From positions 1 through 34,706 of IMG/VR virus record IMGVR_UViG_3300032278_000054: DNA of 34,706 nucleotides. The stretch is one strand, 5' to 3'. Below, in pieces: positions 17,405-24,382 of this stretch (positions within the stretch are counted from its first letter, which is position 1; each line of letters opens with the position of its first letter). The notes under the pieces are model-generated. The model did not search any database, had not been told where the DNA came from, and saw only the letters and a list, made by a program, of their open reading frames with translations. The translations under genes were made by a program, and so were the position numbers. This DNA is from a virus.

Positions 17405-17444
17405 CGGCTTGCGAGCACCGCTAGCTTGACCCAAGGAGACTCGA

Positions 17445-17831
17445 ATGGGCACCTCTCTTCCGATTTACGTTGACACCGCAGTCTCTGGCTCTGGCGCCCT
17501 TCCTGCGGTAGAGCCGGCAACGGCAACGCTCATCACCGACACCGCCGGGCGGGGCTGTGGCGGTTCGCTGATCCGCGGGTTCCACGGAACCCTGGCGACT
17601 GTGGGCGGGATCGTGACTGTCAATATCTACGACGGTCCGACCGTGGCCACTTCGCGGCAGTATTACTCTGTCTCGTTGGACTTCACTACACTCGCTCAGA
17701 CGAGCGATACTCAAGCCGCCGGGGTGCCAGCCCTCAAGGACATGTACGTGACCCTCACAGGAGACGCCACCGCAGCGACCAAGGCCTTTGAGGGTCTGGC
17801 ATATCTGCAAAAGCTCTCGATTGGGAGCTAG
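17445..17831 (+). CDS. Putative small beta-rich structural protein
   Basis: The 128-residue product has an AAGGAG site 7-8 nt before the ATG and lies 40 nt after the previous gene. It is rich in Thr, Ala, Gly and Val (TATLITDTAGRGCGGSLIRG; GGIVTVNIYDGP) and looks like a single beta-sandwich, similar in style to the C-terminal half of the preceding protein. The two may be related by duplication, but this was not tested. It ends 2 nt before the next start. Confidence 0.5.
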   Translation: MGTSLPIYVDTAVSGSGALPAVEPATATLITDTAGRGCGGSLIRGFHGTLATVGGIVTVNIYDGPTVATSRQYYSVSLDFTTLAQTSDTQAAGVPALKDMYVTLTGDATAATKAFEGLAYLQKLSIGS

Positions 17832-17833
17832 TA

Positions 17834-18808
17834 ATGGCGGTCAACAATCCTGACGGAGGCTCGGTAACCGTCAACCAACCGCCAGATCCCTCCGGCCCCA
17901 CGCCCCCGTCGGGGCTGAGTTGGAGCGTTGTCCACGAGGTTGATTTCACTGCCTGCGGCGGGGCCAAAGATACCGTCTGGACATCCGCGCCGGACGGCAC
18001 CACGGTAAGCATTGGAACGCCCGCTGTGGACTGGGGTGCTGCGGCTGACGGCGTGACCACCGCAGCAGCGATCACGGGTCGATGCAACCCAGCAACCCAG
18101 GGGAGCGGCGGTGGTCCCTTTGGAGCACTCAGGCTTGACGACGGCGTTGGCCTGACTGTTACACCGTCCGCCTGGACGCAGGAGTGGCACGCCGACACCT
18201 ATGCCCCGAGAGCGTATGCAATGGTCTCGGATCTTGTCCCTGGCGTGACAGACTCTGACACGGTTGCCTTTCAGCTCTACGCAAACGCCACTCAAGATCC
18301 GATGGTTCCGGCGGATAATTACGGTGGGATCGGTGGGAAGTATTACGGGCTCTCGCTCGGTAAGATTTCCTTCTATGCACCGAGCAGCGGTGGCCAATTC
18401 TGCTTCGCCTCAGCGCAGGCGATCTCCGAGGGTGGCCCTTCGGGGGGCTATGGACCAACAGGAGTCGCCGGCAGGCTTGCTCGTGGACAGGACCAAAAGA
18501 GCTACTTTCCCAAGACAAACAACCAAAACCTCTTTGAGATAGTCGCCCGGGGTCCGCTTGGATCTGTGGAGATTGCGACAGGAGAGTGGAGCGGCTCGTG
18601 GACAGACGTTGGAGCGTTGCCGGACAGGGCGTCCGCTCAGATAAACAGCCCTTATCTAGTCGGCGGCGTCGGCGCTGCCGCACAGGTCCCGCTCTCCGCA
18701 GCCGCCGTCTCATTCTTTGCGGCGTGGAATGGCCAGAGCTGGCCCGCGATTCAAACGGTCTTTCCGGCGGCTGTTGCCTTCAAATTTAGAGCACTCAAGC
18801 TGAGTTAA
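17834..18808 (+). CDS. Putative tail fibre / lectin-like protein
   Basis: The 324-residue protein has a low-complexity N-terminus (NPDGGSVTVNQPPDPSGPTP) that looks like a linker, followed by a long beta-rich domain with Gly, Ser, Tyr and Trp clusters (SWSVVHEVDFTACGGAKD, DNYGGIGGKYYGLSLGKISF, FFAAWNGQSW). This layout fits a receptor-binding or jelly-roll/lectin-like domain at the tail tip. The gene is coupled to its upstream neighbour (2-nt gap). Host-recognition function is an inference. Confidence 0.5.
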   Translation: MAVNNPDGGSVTVNQPPDPSGPTPPSGLSWSVVHEVDFTACGGAKDTVWTSAPDGTTVSIGTPAVDWGAAADGVTTAAAITGRCNPATQGSGGGPFGALRLDDGVGLTVTPSAWTQEWHADTYAPRAYAMVSDLVPGVTDSDTVAFQLYANATQDPMVPADNYGGIGGKYYGLSLGKISFYAPSSGGQFCFASAQAISEGGPSGGYGPTGVAGRLARGQDQKSYFPKTNNQNLFEIVARGPLGSVEIATGEWSGSWTDVGALPDRASAQINSPYLVGGVGAAAQVPLSAAAVSFFAAWNGQSWPAIQTVFPAAVAFKFRALKLS

Positions 18809-18811
18809 GCC

Positions 18812-19009
18812 ATGACAAAAGAAGAAAGCGCTAGGCTTGTTTATCTTAACGCTAGGGCGCTCGCTCTTGCCCGAGAGGAACTATCCCCGACCGACGCCGC
18901 CTCTGTGATCTCCACCGTCCTTTCAGACGGATCGGCTGTCGTTCAGTTCCTGAACAAGGCCGGCGGCGAGGTGGGCTCGATAACAGTGCCGCCAGAAGAA
19001 GACGAATGA
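18812..19009 (+). CDS. Small hypothetical protein
   Basis: The 65-residue product starts 3 nt after the fibre-like gene and overlaps the next small frame at its stop (ATGA). It has a helical N-terminus (KEESARLVYLNARALALARE) and ends with an acidic tail (VPPEEDE). A fibre-assembly or lysis-linked role is possible from position only. Confidence 0.5.
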   Translation: MTKEESARLVYLNARALALAREELSPTDAASVISTVLSDGSAVVQFLNKAGGEVGSITVPPEEDE

Positions 19010-19137
19010 TGGGCAACGGCATCGACTCGAAAGCTCTGGCGACGGCTGGGCCGGCTCTCTTTGAGGGCGTCGGGTCTGTCGTCTTTACTGCAACCGCCGG
19101 GCTTGGCGCCCCCGAGGCGTCCAAGCGCGCCCAATAG
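19006..19137 (+). CDS. Very small hypothetical protein
   Basis: A 43-residue frame starts at an ATG overlapping the previous stop and ends 3 nt before the next gene. The product (start MMGNGIDSKAL, end PEASKRAQ) has a mildly hydrophobic centre (ALFEGVGSVVFTATAGL). The tight spacing on both sides is what supports it. Its length is too short for family assignment. Confidence 0.4.
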   Translation: MMGNGIDSKALATAGPALFEGVGSVVFTATAGLGAPEASKRAQ

Positions 19138-19140
19138 ACC

Positions 19141-19467
19141 GTGGAGAGCATGATCGGAGATCTGGGCGGACTGTCCGCTGCTGGAATCTTCGCGCTTCTT
19201 TTGGTGCGGGAGTTCCTGAGCTTCTCCGCGAAGAGGGAGAAGCTGGCACCCGAGGAGGCGTGCCCCGAGGCTCAAGAGAAGCTCGACTCAATTGAAGACA
19301 ACCTCGCGAAGCTTGCCAGCTCAACGGGGGCTCTCGCCAAAGTCGTCGGCAAGACGGACTCCAATGGGATGCCGCTCATCTACCGAGACGGCGCCCTCGC
19401 TCGCGCGGTGGACCAGTTGGGCAAGAACGTCGACAAGCTGACCGACAAGGTTGACCGACTCAGATGA
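19141..19467 (+). CDS. Membrane-anchored coiled-coil protein next to the endolysin
   Basis: The GTG-started product (108 residues; an alternative ATG lies at 19150) has one N-terminal membrane segment (LSAAGIFALLLVREFLSF) and then a long charged helix (AQEKLDSIEDNLAKLASSTG and VDQLGKNVDKLTDKVDRLR). Its stop overlaps the endolysin start (ATGA). Proteins of this shape beside lysis genes are often holin-like or tail-tip-lysis accessories. A spanin role is possible but not shown. Confidence 0.55.
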   Translation: MESMIGDLGGLSAAGIFALLLVREFLSFSAKREKLAPEEACPEAQEKLDSIEDNLAKLASSTGALAKVVGKTDSNGMPLIYRDGALARAVDQLGKNVDKLTDKVDRLR

Positions 19468-20285
19468 CCATCCGACCCGGAACCCGAGGCGAGCACGTGG
19501 CGACGCTTCAGCGCTTCCTGATTTCCTGCGGCTACCTGGCCGAGGGTCAGGATGACGGGGTCTGGGGTGGAGTTTCCGCGGGCGCTCTCGTTGAGTTTCA
19601 ACGGTCCTACCGCCTGGAGGTGGACGGGGTGCCAGGCCCGGCGACCCTGGCGGCTGTGGCAGCCTCTGGTGGCCTCTCGCCGCTAATCAACGGCGGCAAC
19701 GAGCCCCCCGAAATCATCCAGCACGCCCGGGGTCTGGGCCTGGAGACCTGGGAAGAGCCCTGGAGGCTCTGGCTCTACGGCATTCGGTCGCCCAGTCGAA
19801 CCGCTGGGAGCTTCGACGACGAGCTTGGCTGCTGCTTCGTGGACAGTGCTGGCTTGTGGAATCACTACAGGTGGCCGGGGACAACAGATCCTGGCAGCTA
19901 CTACCTCACCGAGCCGCTCAACTCTTTGGGGTGCGCCATCCTCGTCGAGGGCCAGTACCTCGACACGTGGACCATAGACCTGCACGGCGGGAAGTACGAG
20001 GCGCTCTGCCAGCGAGCGGGTGAGGTGACGGTCTACCGGGACGACAGCAAGGACGACAAGCTAGACCTCGACCCGGAGACGATGGAGACGGGTTGGTTCG
20101 GGATCAACATCCACGCCGCGACCCAGACCGGCGGGGCGGTGTCCACCCAGGTCGGACGGTGGAGCGCTGGTTGCCAGGTCCACGCCTCGGCGGACGGCTT
20201 TGCCGAAATGATGCGGCTGGCTCACCAGCAGGTCGAGGAGACGGGGCGGGGGACCTTCTCTTATACGCTTGCCGACAAATGGTGA
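19464..20285 (+). CDS. Endolysin: PG-binding domain plus YkuD-like catalytic candidate
   Basis: The 273-residue product starts with a peptidoglycan-binding domain of the PG_binding_1 type (residues about 5-65: RPGTRGEHVATLQRFLISCG, then DGVPGPATLAAV). The C-terminal part contains FGINIHAA (His about 217) and RWSAGCQVHAS (Cys about 237). A conserved His followed by an S-x-G-C motif is the signature style of L,D-transpeptidase/YkuD-fold enzymes. A phage enzyme of this type would cleave or modify the cell wall at lysis. No classical amidase, muramidase or CHAP motif was seen. The Cys/His catalytic pair is inferred. Confidence 0.7.
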   Translation: MTIRPGTRGEHVATLQRFLISCGYLAEGQDDGVWGGVSAGALVEFQRSYRLEVDGVPGPATLAAVAASGGLSPLINGGNEPPEIIQHARGLGLETWEEPWRLWLYGIRSPSRTAGSFDDELGCCFVDSAGLWNHYRWPGTTDPGSYYLTEPLNSLGCAILVEGQYLDTWTIDLHGGKYEALCQRAGEVTVYRDDSKDDKLDLDPETMETGWFGINIHAATQTGGAVSTQVGRWSAGCQVHASADGFAEMMRLAHQQVEETGRGTFSYTLADKW

Positions 20286-20294
20286 GGGATCTGC

Positions 20295-20438
20295 TTGGTC
20301 GAGCATCCTTGGGACGAGCGGATAGTCTTTGCTCTGATATTGGTTCTGGTCACCGCGCTTGCTGCGAGTAGAATGTGCCCGCCGCCCGAGGGGGTATATC
20401 TGGACAGGCCAGTTCCGCCACCGTCGAGCGTTGAATGA
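20295..20438 (+). CDS. Small membrane peptide, Rz1-like candidate
   Basis: A 47-residue frame starts at TTG 20295, five nt after GAGGGA (20284-20289), and ends at TGA 20436-20438. It has one membrane or signal segment (ERIVFALILVLVTALAAS), a cysteine soon after, then a proline-rich tail (CPPPEGVYLDRPVPPPSS). Outer-membrane spanins are short, proline-rich lipoproteins, so the shape fits, but the lipobox (SRMC) is not canonical. It lies between endolysin and holin. Confidence 0.5.
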   Translation: MVEHPWDERIVFALILVLVTALAASRMCPPPEGVYLDRPVPPPSSVE

Positions 20439-20447
20439 GGAGGGATC

Positions 20448-20648
20448 GTGGACAAGCTCAAGAGCAGGAAGTTTTGGATCGCAGTGCTCGGCGCATTGAT
20501 GGGAATCGCGGCTCCGGTCATCAGCGGGGACATCCCCGCAGACAAGGGCATGGAACTCGCCATGGGCGTTCTTGTGAGCTATTTGCTGGGCCAGGGCTAC
20601 GCAGACGGACAGGCAGCGAAGGCAAAGAGCGATGCCGACGAAGCGTGA
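20448..20648 (+). CDS. Holin
   Basis: The GTG-started 66-residue protein has a perfect GAGGAGGG site and two membrane segments (RKFWIAVLGALMGIAAPVI and LAMGVLVSYLLGQGYADG), charged ends and the 'L.GQG.ADG' phrase typical of small phage holins. It lies next to the endolysin, and would form the membrane lesion that times lysis. The stop lies inside the next gene. Confidence 0.75.
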   Translation: MDKLKSRKFWIAVLGALMGIAAPVISGDIPADKGMELAMGVLVSYLLGQGYADGQAAKAKSDADEA

Positions 20649-21054
20649 GAAGAGGCTCCAGCGGGAGCGGACAGCGGCGGCATTCCTTGAGGAGAATCAC
20701 GGCCCGATGGCTGCGATCTTTGAGGACGTGTCTCGGGACCTAGGGGCGGAACTCGTGGGCCTGAAGAAGGCCTCCAGGCACGCCCGCATGGCTGCTGAAA
20801 TGGCCCACCGGCTCGACAAGATGATCGACCTCTCTGGGTTCAGTCCGATTGCGGAGGCTCTGGACTGGTTCGGTTTCTTCCTGGGCGCCCTGGGGTTCCT
20901 TGCCCTGGTGGACGCCGTGGAATCGGCAGCGAAGAGAAGAGGTAAGAAGATCGCCCGGCTTCAGCAGCGCCTGGACGTGGACGGTCCACGACTGAGCAAG
21001 ATGGCTCGGGTGAGACTAGAACGCCGGATCGCCCGGCTCGGGGTGGCTCGATGA
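20632..21054 (+). CDS. Small membrane protein of the lysis region
   Basis: The 140-residue product overlaps the holin by 17 nt. It has a basic helical N-terminus (PTKREKRLQRERTAAAF), a central hydrophobic segment (WFGFFLGALGFLALVD), and a strongly basic C-terminus (RRGKKIARLQQRLD; RLERRIARLGVAR). One or two membrane passes with basic flanks would fit a holin accessory or antiholin-like protein. The role is a guess from location. Confidence 0.5.
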   Translation: MPTKREKRLQRERTAAAFLEENHGPMAAIFEDVSRDLGAELVGLKKASRHARMAAEMAHRLDKMIDLSGFSPIAEALDWFGFFLGALGFLALVDAVESAAKRRGKKIARLQQRLDVDGPRLSKMARVRLERRIARLGVAR

Positions 21055-21392
21055 GCAAGGATCGGCTGTTGGGCATGGCGTCCGCTTTGATCGTGTCCGC
21101 GATTGGTGCCGGCTTTGTCTGGGTTCAGGATATCGGAACGCGCCTGGCTCTGGTTGAGGACGACCTGACCGAGACCGTTGACGTGATGATGGTGCTCCAC
21201 CCGAGGAGCCCGTCGGCATCACTGCCCCCCGGGTCGTTCTTCCTTGCCGACGGCAAGCAGCAACAGCACCAAGAGCGCAAACGCGCACTCAACCAGCTTA
21301 GACAGCAGACGGTTAAGCAGCCGCCTGGTGACGACGACGATTCTGCGTCGGGAACACCTCCCCCGCCCCCCGAGCCCCGCAAAGAGTCTTAG
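21051..21392 (+). CDS. Membrane protein with coiled region and proline tail, spanin-like candidate
   Basis: The 113-residue product starts in the previous stop (ATGA). It has one N-terminal membrane anchor (GMASALIVSAIGAGFVWV), a charged helical middle (KQQQHQERKRALNQLRQQTV) and an acidic, proline-rich end (DDDDSASGTPPPPPEP). The anchor plus periplasmic helix is the shape of an inner-membrane spanin. It is the last gene of the rightward late operon and is followed by a strong terminator. Confidence 0.5.
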   Translation: MSKDRLLGMASALIVSAIGAGFVWVQDIGTRLALVEDDLTETVDVMMVLHPRSPSASLPPGSFFLADGKQQQHQERKRALNQLRQQTVKQPPGDDDDSASGTPPPPPEPRKES

Positions 21393-21421
21393 GCTCGGCG
21401 CACCCCCCCGTGCTGAGCCTG

Positions 21422-21456
21422 GAGACCTCGCCCCCTGGGGCGGGGTCTCTTTCTTT
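21422..21456 (+). terminator. Rho-independent terminator of the late operon
   Basis: A 13-bp stem (21422-21434 with 21437-21449, one U-G pair) is followed by TTTCTTT (21450-21456) on the + strand. It stands between the last lysis gene and the convergent leftward gene ending at 21461, so it separates late from early transcription. Confidence 0.85.
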
Positions 21457-21460
21457 GGGT

Positions 21461-21634
21461 TCACTTCTTCGCCAGTGCTCGCGCGCGGATGAACTCAGAG
21501 AGGCGCATGCCCGCCTCTTCTGCTGCTGCCCTTACCTTCTCATATTCGGGGTCGCTGAATCGCACGGCTCGGATCTTCCGCAGCCTGCTGCGGTCCTCCA
21601 TCGGTGGGCGCCCCAGTGTCTTCACTTCTCCCAT
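21461..21634 (-). CDS. Ribbon-helix-helix-type small DNA-binding protein
   Basis: The start ATG at 21634 is preceded by AGGAGG, 5 nt away. The 57-residue product contains IRAVRFSDPEYEKVRAAAEE, then GMRLSEFIRARAL, the typical strand-helix-helix pattern of RHH (Arc/CopG or MobC-like) proteins. Such a protein is a candidate transcription regulator for the leftward promoters. It is the last gene of the leftward block. A perfect GCCCGG/CCGGGC hairpin lies just upstream of the ribosome site. Confidence 0.7.
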   Translation of the reverse strand: MGEVKTLGRPPMEDRSRLRKIRAVRFSDPEYEKVRAAAEEAGMRLSEFIRARALAKK

Positions 21635-21645
21635 CTTGTCCTCCT

Positions 21646-21665
21646 GCCCGGCTTGCCCCCCGGGC
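21646..21665 (-). promoter_or_regulatory. Leader hairpin before the RHH gene
   Basis: On the minus strand GCCCGG, loop GGGGCAAG, CCGGGC is followed directly by AGGAGG and the start. The stem differs from the equivalent hairpins at 21979 and 24628 (GCCGGC/GCCGGC) but base-pairing is retained and the GGGGCAA loop is the same. Confidence 0.6.
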
Positions 21666-21753
21666 GTGGGGATTGATTCTAGACCAGCGTCAGATCGCTG
21701 GCGTTGAAGGCGATCTCTTGGTGTCCACCGACGCCTCGATACCCGACGACCCC

Positions 21754-21963
21754 TCACTCCTCCTCGCAGAATGTTCCGCAGTCGCAGCAGAGAGAGCACT
21801 GGGAACACCCCTCGCAGACGCTCTGACCGTGCTCGTCCTCGCTCTCGACCATCCCGCAGCGGCAGCAGGTATGTCGGTCGAGCGGGCTCGCCGGGCCGAT
21901 CCGACCCGCAGCAAGCGAAGCCTCCGGAGCAGCGATGATGCTAGAAGCAAATTGAGTGTCCAT
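21754..21963 (-). CDS. Small cysteine-rich protein
   Basis: The start at 21963 follows the shared AAGGAGAACGAGAC leader. The 69-residue product ends in a dense cysteine set (HTCCRCG, then VCEGCSQCSLCCDCGTFCEEE-type spacing), enough for two zinc-binding sites. It has no other recognisable domain. Small proteins of this kind are frequent in the leftward block and may act as DNA/RNA-binding accessory or host-takeover factors. The metal binding is inferred. Confidence 0.6.
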   Translation of the reverse strand: MDTQFASSIIAAPEASLAAGRIGPASPLDRHTCCRCGMVESEDEHGQSVCEGCSQCSLCCDCGTFCEEE

Positions 21964-21978
21964 CGTCTCGTTCTCCTT

Positions 21979-21998
21979 GCCGGCTTTGCCCCGCCGGC
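21979..21998 (-). promoter_or_regulatory. Leader hairpin GCCGGC-loop-GCCGGC (copy 1)
   Basis: On the minus strand GCCGGC, GGGGCAAA, GCCGGC precedes AAGGAGAACGAGAC. The stretch from 21963 to about 22012 is nearly identical to 24612-24661, another leftward gene's leader, so this is a duplicated leader of about 50 nt. Confidence 0.6.
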
Positions 21999-22016
21999 TA
22001 GGGATGGGTGGGAGGA

Positions 22017-22469
22017 TTATGGGCGGTAGCACTCAGCCTGCCTCCGATAGGCGTCGGTTCCCCGGTAGTAGTCAGCGTCCTGTCCAACCCGGGCGTACCG
22101 GGCGGCGTCGGTCCTAGCGTCTCGGCGGATCCGCGCGGGATCGCAATGGCGATCAAGCTGGCGAGCACTCAGGCACTCGAAGCGAGACCATCCGAGCACG
22201 GAGAAGGCAGCAGCAGACCAAGCATCCCGAGCCAGAGAGTCTTTACGGTCCTCGCAGAGGTCCCGCCCGCTATCGCGGGCGGCAAGAGCGAAGGCCACGT
22301 AAGCGGTCGAGCAGCGATACCGGATCTGCTGCACGTCATCCGAGGTCACGCGGGTGCGGAGTCGAGCCTCATCGGCCCTCGCCTGTCGAGCCCTCTCAGC
22401 GCGGATCGCTCTCATCTCGCGGTAGAGATCCTCATCGCTCATAGTGGCTGCGGGGGCGTCCGTGATCAT
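22017..22469 (-). CDS. Hypothetical early protein
   Basis: Translation starts at ATG 22469 behind AAGGAGAACGAGACG. The 150-residue product is helical and rich in Arg and Ala (REMRAIRAERARQARADEAR; LRTRVTSDDVQQIRYR). A long amphipathic helix followed by a compact region (AWSAAAFSVLGWSRFECLSA) is visible. It has its own leftward promoter at 22513-22541 and leader hairpin. No known domain was recognised. Confidence 0.6.
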   Translation of the reverse strand: MITDAPAATMSDEDLYREMRAIRAERARQARADEARLRTRVTSDDVQQIRYRCSTAYVAFALAARDSGRDLCEDRKDSLARDAWSAAAFSVLGWSRFECLSARQLDRHCDPARIRRDARTDAARYARVGQDADYYRGTDAYRRQAECYRP

Positions 22470-22485
22470 CGTCTCGTTCTCCTTC

Positions 22486-22504
22486 GGGCCGCTCCGTGCT
22501 GCCC
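22486..22504 (-). promoter_or_regulatory. Leader hairpin with ACGGA loop (22469 gene)
   Basis: The minus-strand stem GGGC/GCCC plus an inner GC/GC separated by a one-base mismatch closes a loop of ACGGA, immediately 5' of GAAGGAG. The same architecture with different stem bases occurs at 24981-24999 and 27262-27276. Confidence 0.55.
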
Positions 22505-22512
22505 ATGAAGAA

Positions 22513-22541
22513 AGAGTATTCCTGTTAATCATGGAAGTCTA
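22513..22541 (-). promoter_or_regulatory. Leftward promoter P4
   Basis: On the minus strand TAGACT (-35, 22541-22536) is separated by exactly 17 nt from TACTCT (-10, 22518-22513). Upstream lies GAAATACGATTTC, a near-palindrome also found upstream of P3. The AT-rich patch stands out from the GC-rich surroundings. Confidence 0.55.
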
Positions 22542-22568
22542 GAGAAATCGTATTTCCCTGAAAAGAAA

Positions 22569-22808
22569 TCATTCGACAGGATGGGCAAAGCCTCCAGCCG
22601 CTTGGAGCAGCGACGCCAGGGCGTGAGCTGAGAACTCCTCGTTCGAGACCTCTGGGCCGTCGAGCAGAAGGCATCCATCGTGGTCGAAGCTCCCGCACTC
22701 CGGGCAGGCTCCTCGGAACTCCCGGAGCACCTCGACGGCCTCGTGGACTTCCTCGATGTAGAGGTCGACCAGGCTCACAAGTGCTTCTTTCTGCCGGCGC
22801 TCATCCAC
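22569..22808 (-). CDS. Small protein with a Cys-rich motif
   Basis: The 79-residue product starts at ATG 22808 and overlaps the previous gene by 34 nt. It has a helical N-terminus (EALVSLVDLYIEEVHEAVEV) and ACPECGSFDHDGC, a CxxC-type metal site. A GGGAG lies in front of the start. It is the last gene of the P3 unit, ending just before promoter P4. Function unknown. Confidence 0.55.
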   Translation of the reverse strand: MDERRQKEALVSLVDLYIEEVHEAVEVLREFRGACPECGSFDHDGCLLLDGPEVSNEEFSAHALASLLQAAGGFAHPVE

Positions 22809-23053
22809 TCGTTCCAGCTCCCGACACAGGGCGCGCAGAAGAGGCCACCCGTGATGGTCACCTTGCCAGAGATTCGGTCGACCTGGCCGTAGCTTGCCCA
22901 GTCCTGGGCTCGGCTGTCGGTGGCGGCTCCGCAGCGGACACAGACGCCAGGGCGGTCCACCTTGTCGAGGAAGCGAGCGAGGCTCGTCTCGTGAGTGGTG
23001 GCGTCGAGGTCTGGGGCAGTCACTGCGGCTGCGGCGGGGGATGTCTCGGACAT
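22775..23053 (-). CDS. Small zinc-ribbon-like protein
   Basis: The start at 23053 has the shared AAGGAGAACGAGAC leader. The 92-residue product contains VCVRCGAATDSRA, then FCAPCVGSW, four cysteines spaced as in a zinc ribbon, and ends with a basic tail (SAGRKKHL). Its leader includes a two-stage hairpin (23077-23124). Nothing beyond a nucleic-acid-binding or structural zinc role can be suggested. Confidence 0.6.
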   Translation of the reverse strand: MSETSPAAAAVTAPDLDATTHETSLARFLDKVDRPGVCVRCGAATDSRAQDWASYGQVDRISGKVTITGGLFCAPCVGSWNEWMSAGRKKHL

Positions 23054-23076
23054 GTCTCGTTCTCCTTGTGATGAGT

Positions 23077-23124
23077 GGAGCCCATCGCAGAGCGTAAGCC
23101 TCTCTGCGCTTCGGTCTGGGCTCC
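23077..23124 (-). promoter_or_regulatory. Two-helix leader structure before the 23053 gene
   Basis: Outer arms GGAGCCCA (23077-23084) and TGGGCTCC (23117-23124) enclose a second stem GCAGAG/CTCTGC (23087-23092 with 23102-23107). It lies in the 157-nt gap between the SSB-like gene and the next leftward start. No U-run follows on the minus strand, so it is not an ordinary terminator. Confidence 0.5.
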
Positions 23125-23210
23125 GCTTGACCTAGTCCCGCCCCCCTGCACGAACGATATCGCCACCGGATGCAGAGGTTGGGACGAAGGACCGGCGGCG
23201 ACTCCGGTAT

Positions 23211-23729
23211 CTAGAAGGGGATCTCGTCTCCGTCCACATACTCGACAGGCCTGGAGCCGGTGGGGGCGGCGGAATGCCCGCCACCGTCAGTGGCCAGCTT
23301 CACCGTGCCGTTGAGGTAGACCTTCGCGCTGGGTTCTCCCCTGTATTCTGAAGCGACCTTGCGCACCCGGAGCACGGCGCCTTCGATCTCCAGCTTCACA
23401 GAGCCAGACAGCCCGCGCTCCTCGTCCTTCAGCTCGGCCTCTGCCGGGTCCCGTCCGAGGCTCAAATAGAGGTCGTTCTTTAGCCACGCCATCTTGTCGT
23501 GGTCTCCCTCGTCGGGGAAGCGCTTGAAGTAGACGAGGACCTTTCCGGCCTGGTCTCCTCCCGCCACCGCCATCGTCCACTTCAAAAACCACTCACCCTT
23601 CTTGGAGCGGAAACAACGCCAGTCTCTCACCTCGGCGTCATATTCCCCGTCGGGGATGGTCATGTCCGTCTTCGGGTCTGGCGCTCTCGCGCTTCGTGGC
23701 CGACGCTCGACTTCATCAAAAAAGCTCAT
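23211..23729 (-). CDS. SSB-like single-stranded DNA-binding protein (DUF669-like)
   Basis: Start ATG 23729 overlaps the stop of the upstream gene (ATGA) and follows GGGAGAACGA. The 172-residue protein starts MSFFDEVE and contains EWFLKWTMAV and SVKLEIEGAVLRVRKVASEY, a fold pattern like DUF669 phage proteins. It ends DGDEIPF, the acidic-aromatic tip used by bacterial SSBs (DDDIPF in E. coli) to recruit partner enzymes. Neighbouring genes for an annealing protein and Gp157 support a replication or recombination role. The tail motif is seen; the DNA binding is inferred. Confidence 0.75.
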   Translation of the reverse strand: MSFFDEVERRPRSARAPDPKTDMTIPDGEYDAEVRDWRCFRSKKGEWFLKWTMAVAGGDQAGKVLVYFKRFPDEGDHDKMAWLKNDLYLSLGRDPAEAELKDEERGLSGSVKLEIEGAVLRVRKVASEYRGEPSAKVYLNGTVKLATDGGGHSAAPTGSRPVEYVDGDEIPF

Positions 23730-24382
23730 CTGTCGTTCTCCCGTTGCGCCCCATGGGGCTGGTTGTCCTCGCTGTTCCACCAGTCGAGAGCAGCATCAAG
23801 CATGCCCTCGTGACTCCTGCCGGCAGCCTCCCATGCGACCCGGACGCCAGCAAGCACGTCTGCGGGCCTGCCGTCCACGGCATCCACGCCCAGCCGCCCC
23901 TCGGTCACGAACCTCACCAAGGCTTCGGCCCTCGCTTGGTTGTCGACTCCGAGCTGCCCTCGCATGAGCTGGCGCAACCGCTCCGCGTCTTCCTCTGTCT
24001 CTCGCTGAGCGCTCATCGCGTCGGCCACCTCGTCGGCGCTGGCGAACTCCGAGCCCCCGTATCCGTAGCTGGCCAGGGCTCGGCCAATCGCAGCCGTCTC
24101 GCAGACCTCCAGGCACGAGGTGCGGGTGATGTGGGACTCGTTGCGGCGCTTCTCGGCGTGGCCGGTCGCCAGGACCCGGCCTCCTGCGGAGCTGAGAGAC
24201 CCCGGGCTCGGGATGTCCAGCACCCGCGCGACCATCACCACGCTCTCGTCGTTCATCTCCAGAATCTCGCTGACGATGGCGAGCCCCGGATGGTCCCGCC
24301 GGAACTCCTGCACCCGAAGGGCAACCGTCCGATATTCCCTGCCGTGGAGCATCACCACGCCGTCTTGCTTGTTGTTGTTCAT
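23726..24382 (-). CDS. Recombination (annealing-type) protein candidate
   Basis: The 218-residue product starts behind GAGGAGAACGAGCG. It contains SCLEVCETAAIGRALASYGY (about residues 88-107), a signature seen in a group of phage recombination-associated/ssDNA-annealing proteins, preceded by a hydrophobic beta core (LAIVSEILEMNDESVVMVAR). It is coupled to the SSB-like gene (4-nt overlap), as is usual for annealase/SSB pairs. I could not decide between ERF-, Sak3- and other annealase groups from sequence alone. Confidence 0.65.
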   Translation of the reverse strand: MNNNKQDGVVMLHGREYRTVALRVQEFRRDHPGLAIVSEILEMNDESVVMVARVLDIPSPGSLSSAGGRVLATGHAEKRRNESHITRTSCLEVCETAAIGRALASYGYGGSEFASADEVADAMSAQRETEEDAERLRQLMRGQLGVDNQARAEALVRFVTEGRLGVDAVDGRPADVLAGVRVAWEAAGRSHEGMLDAALDWWNSEDNQPHGAQRENDR

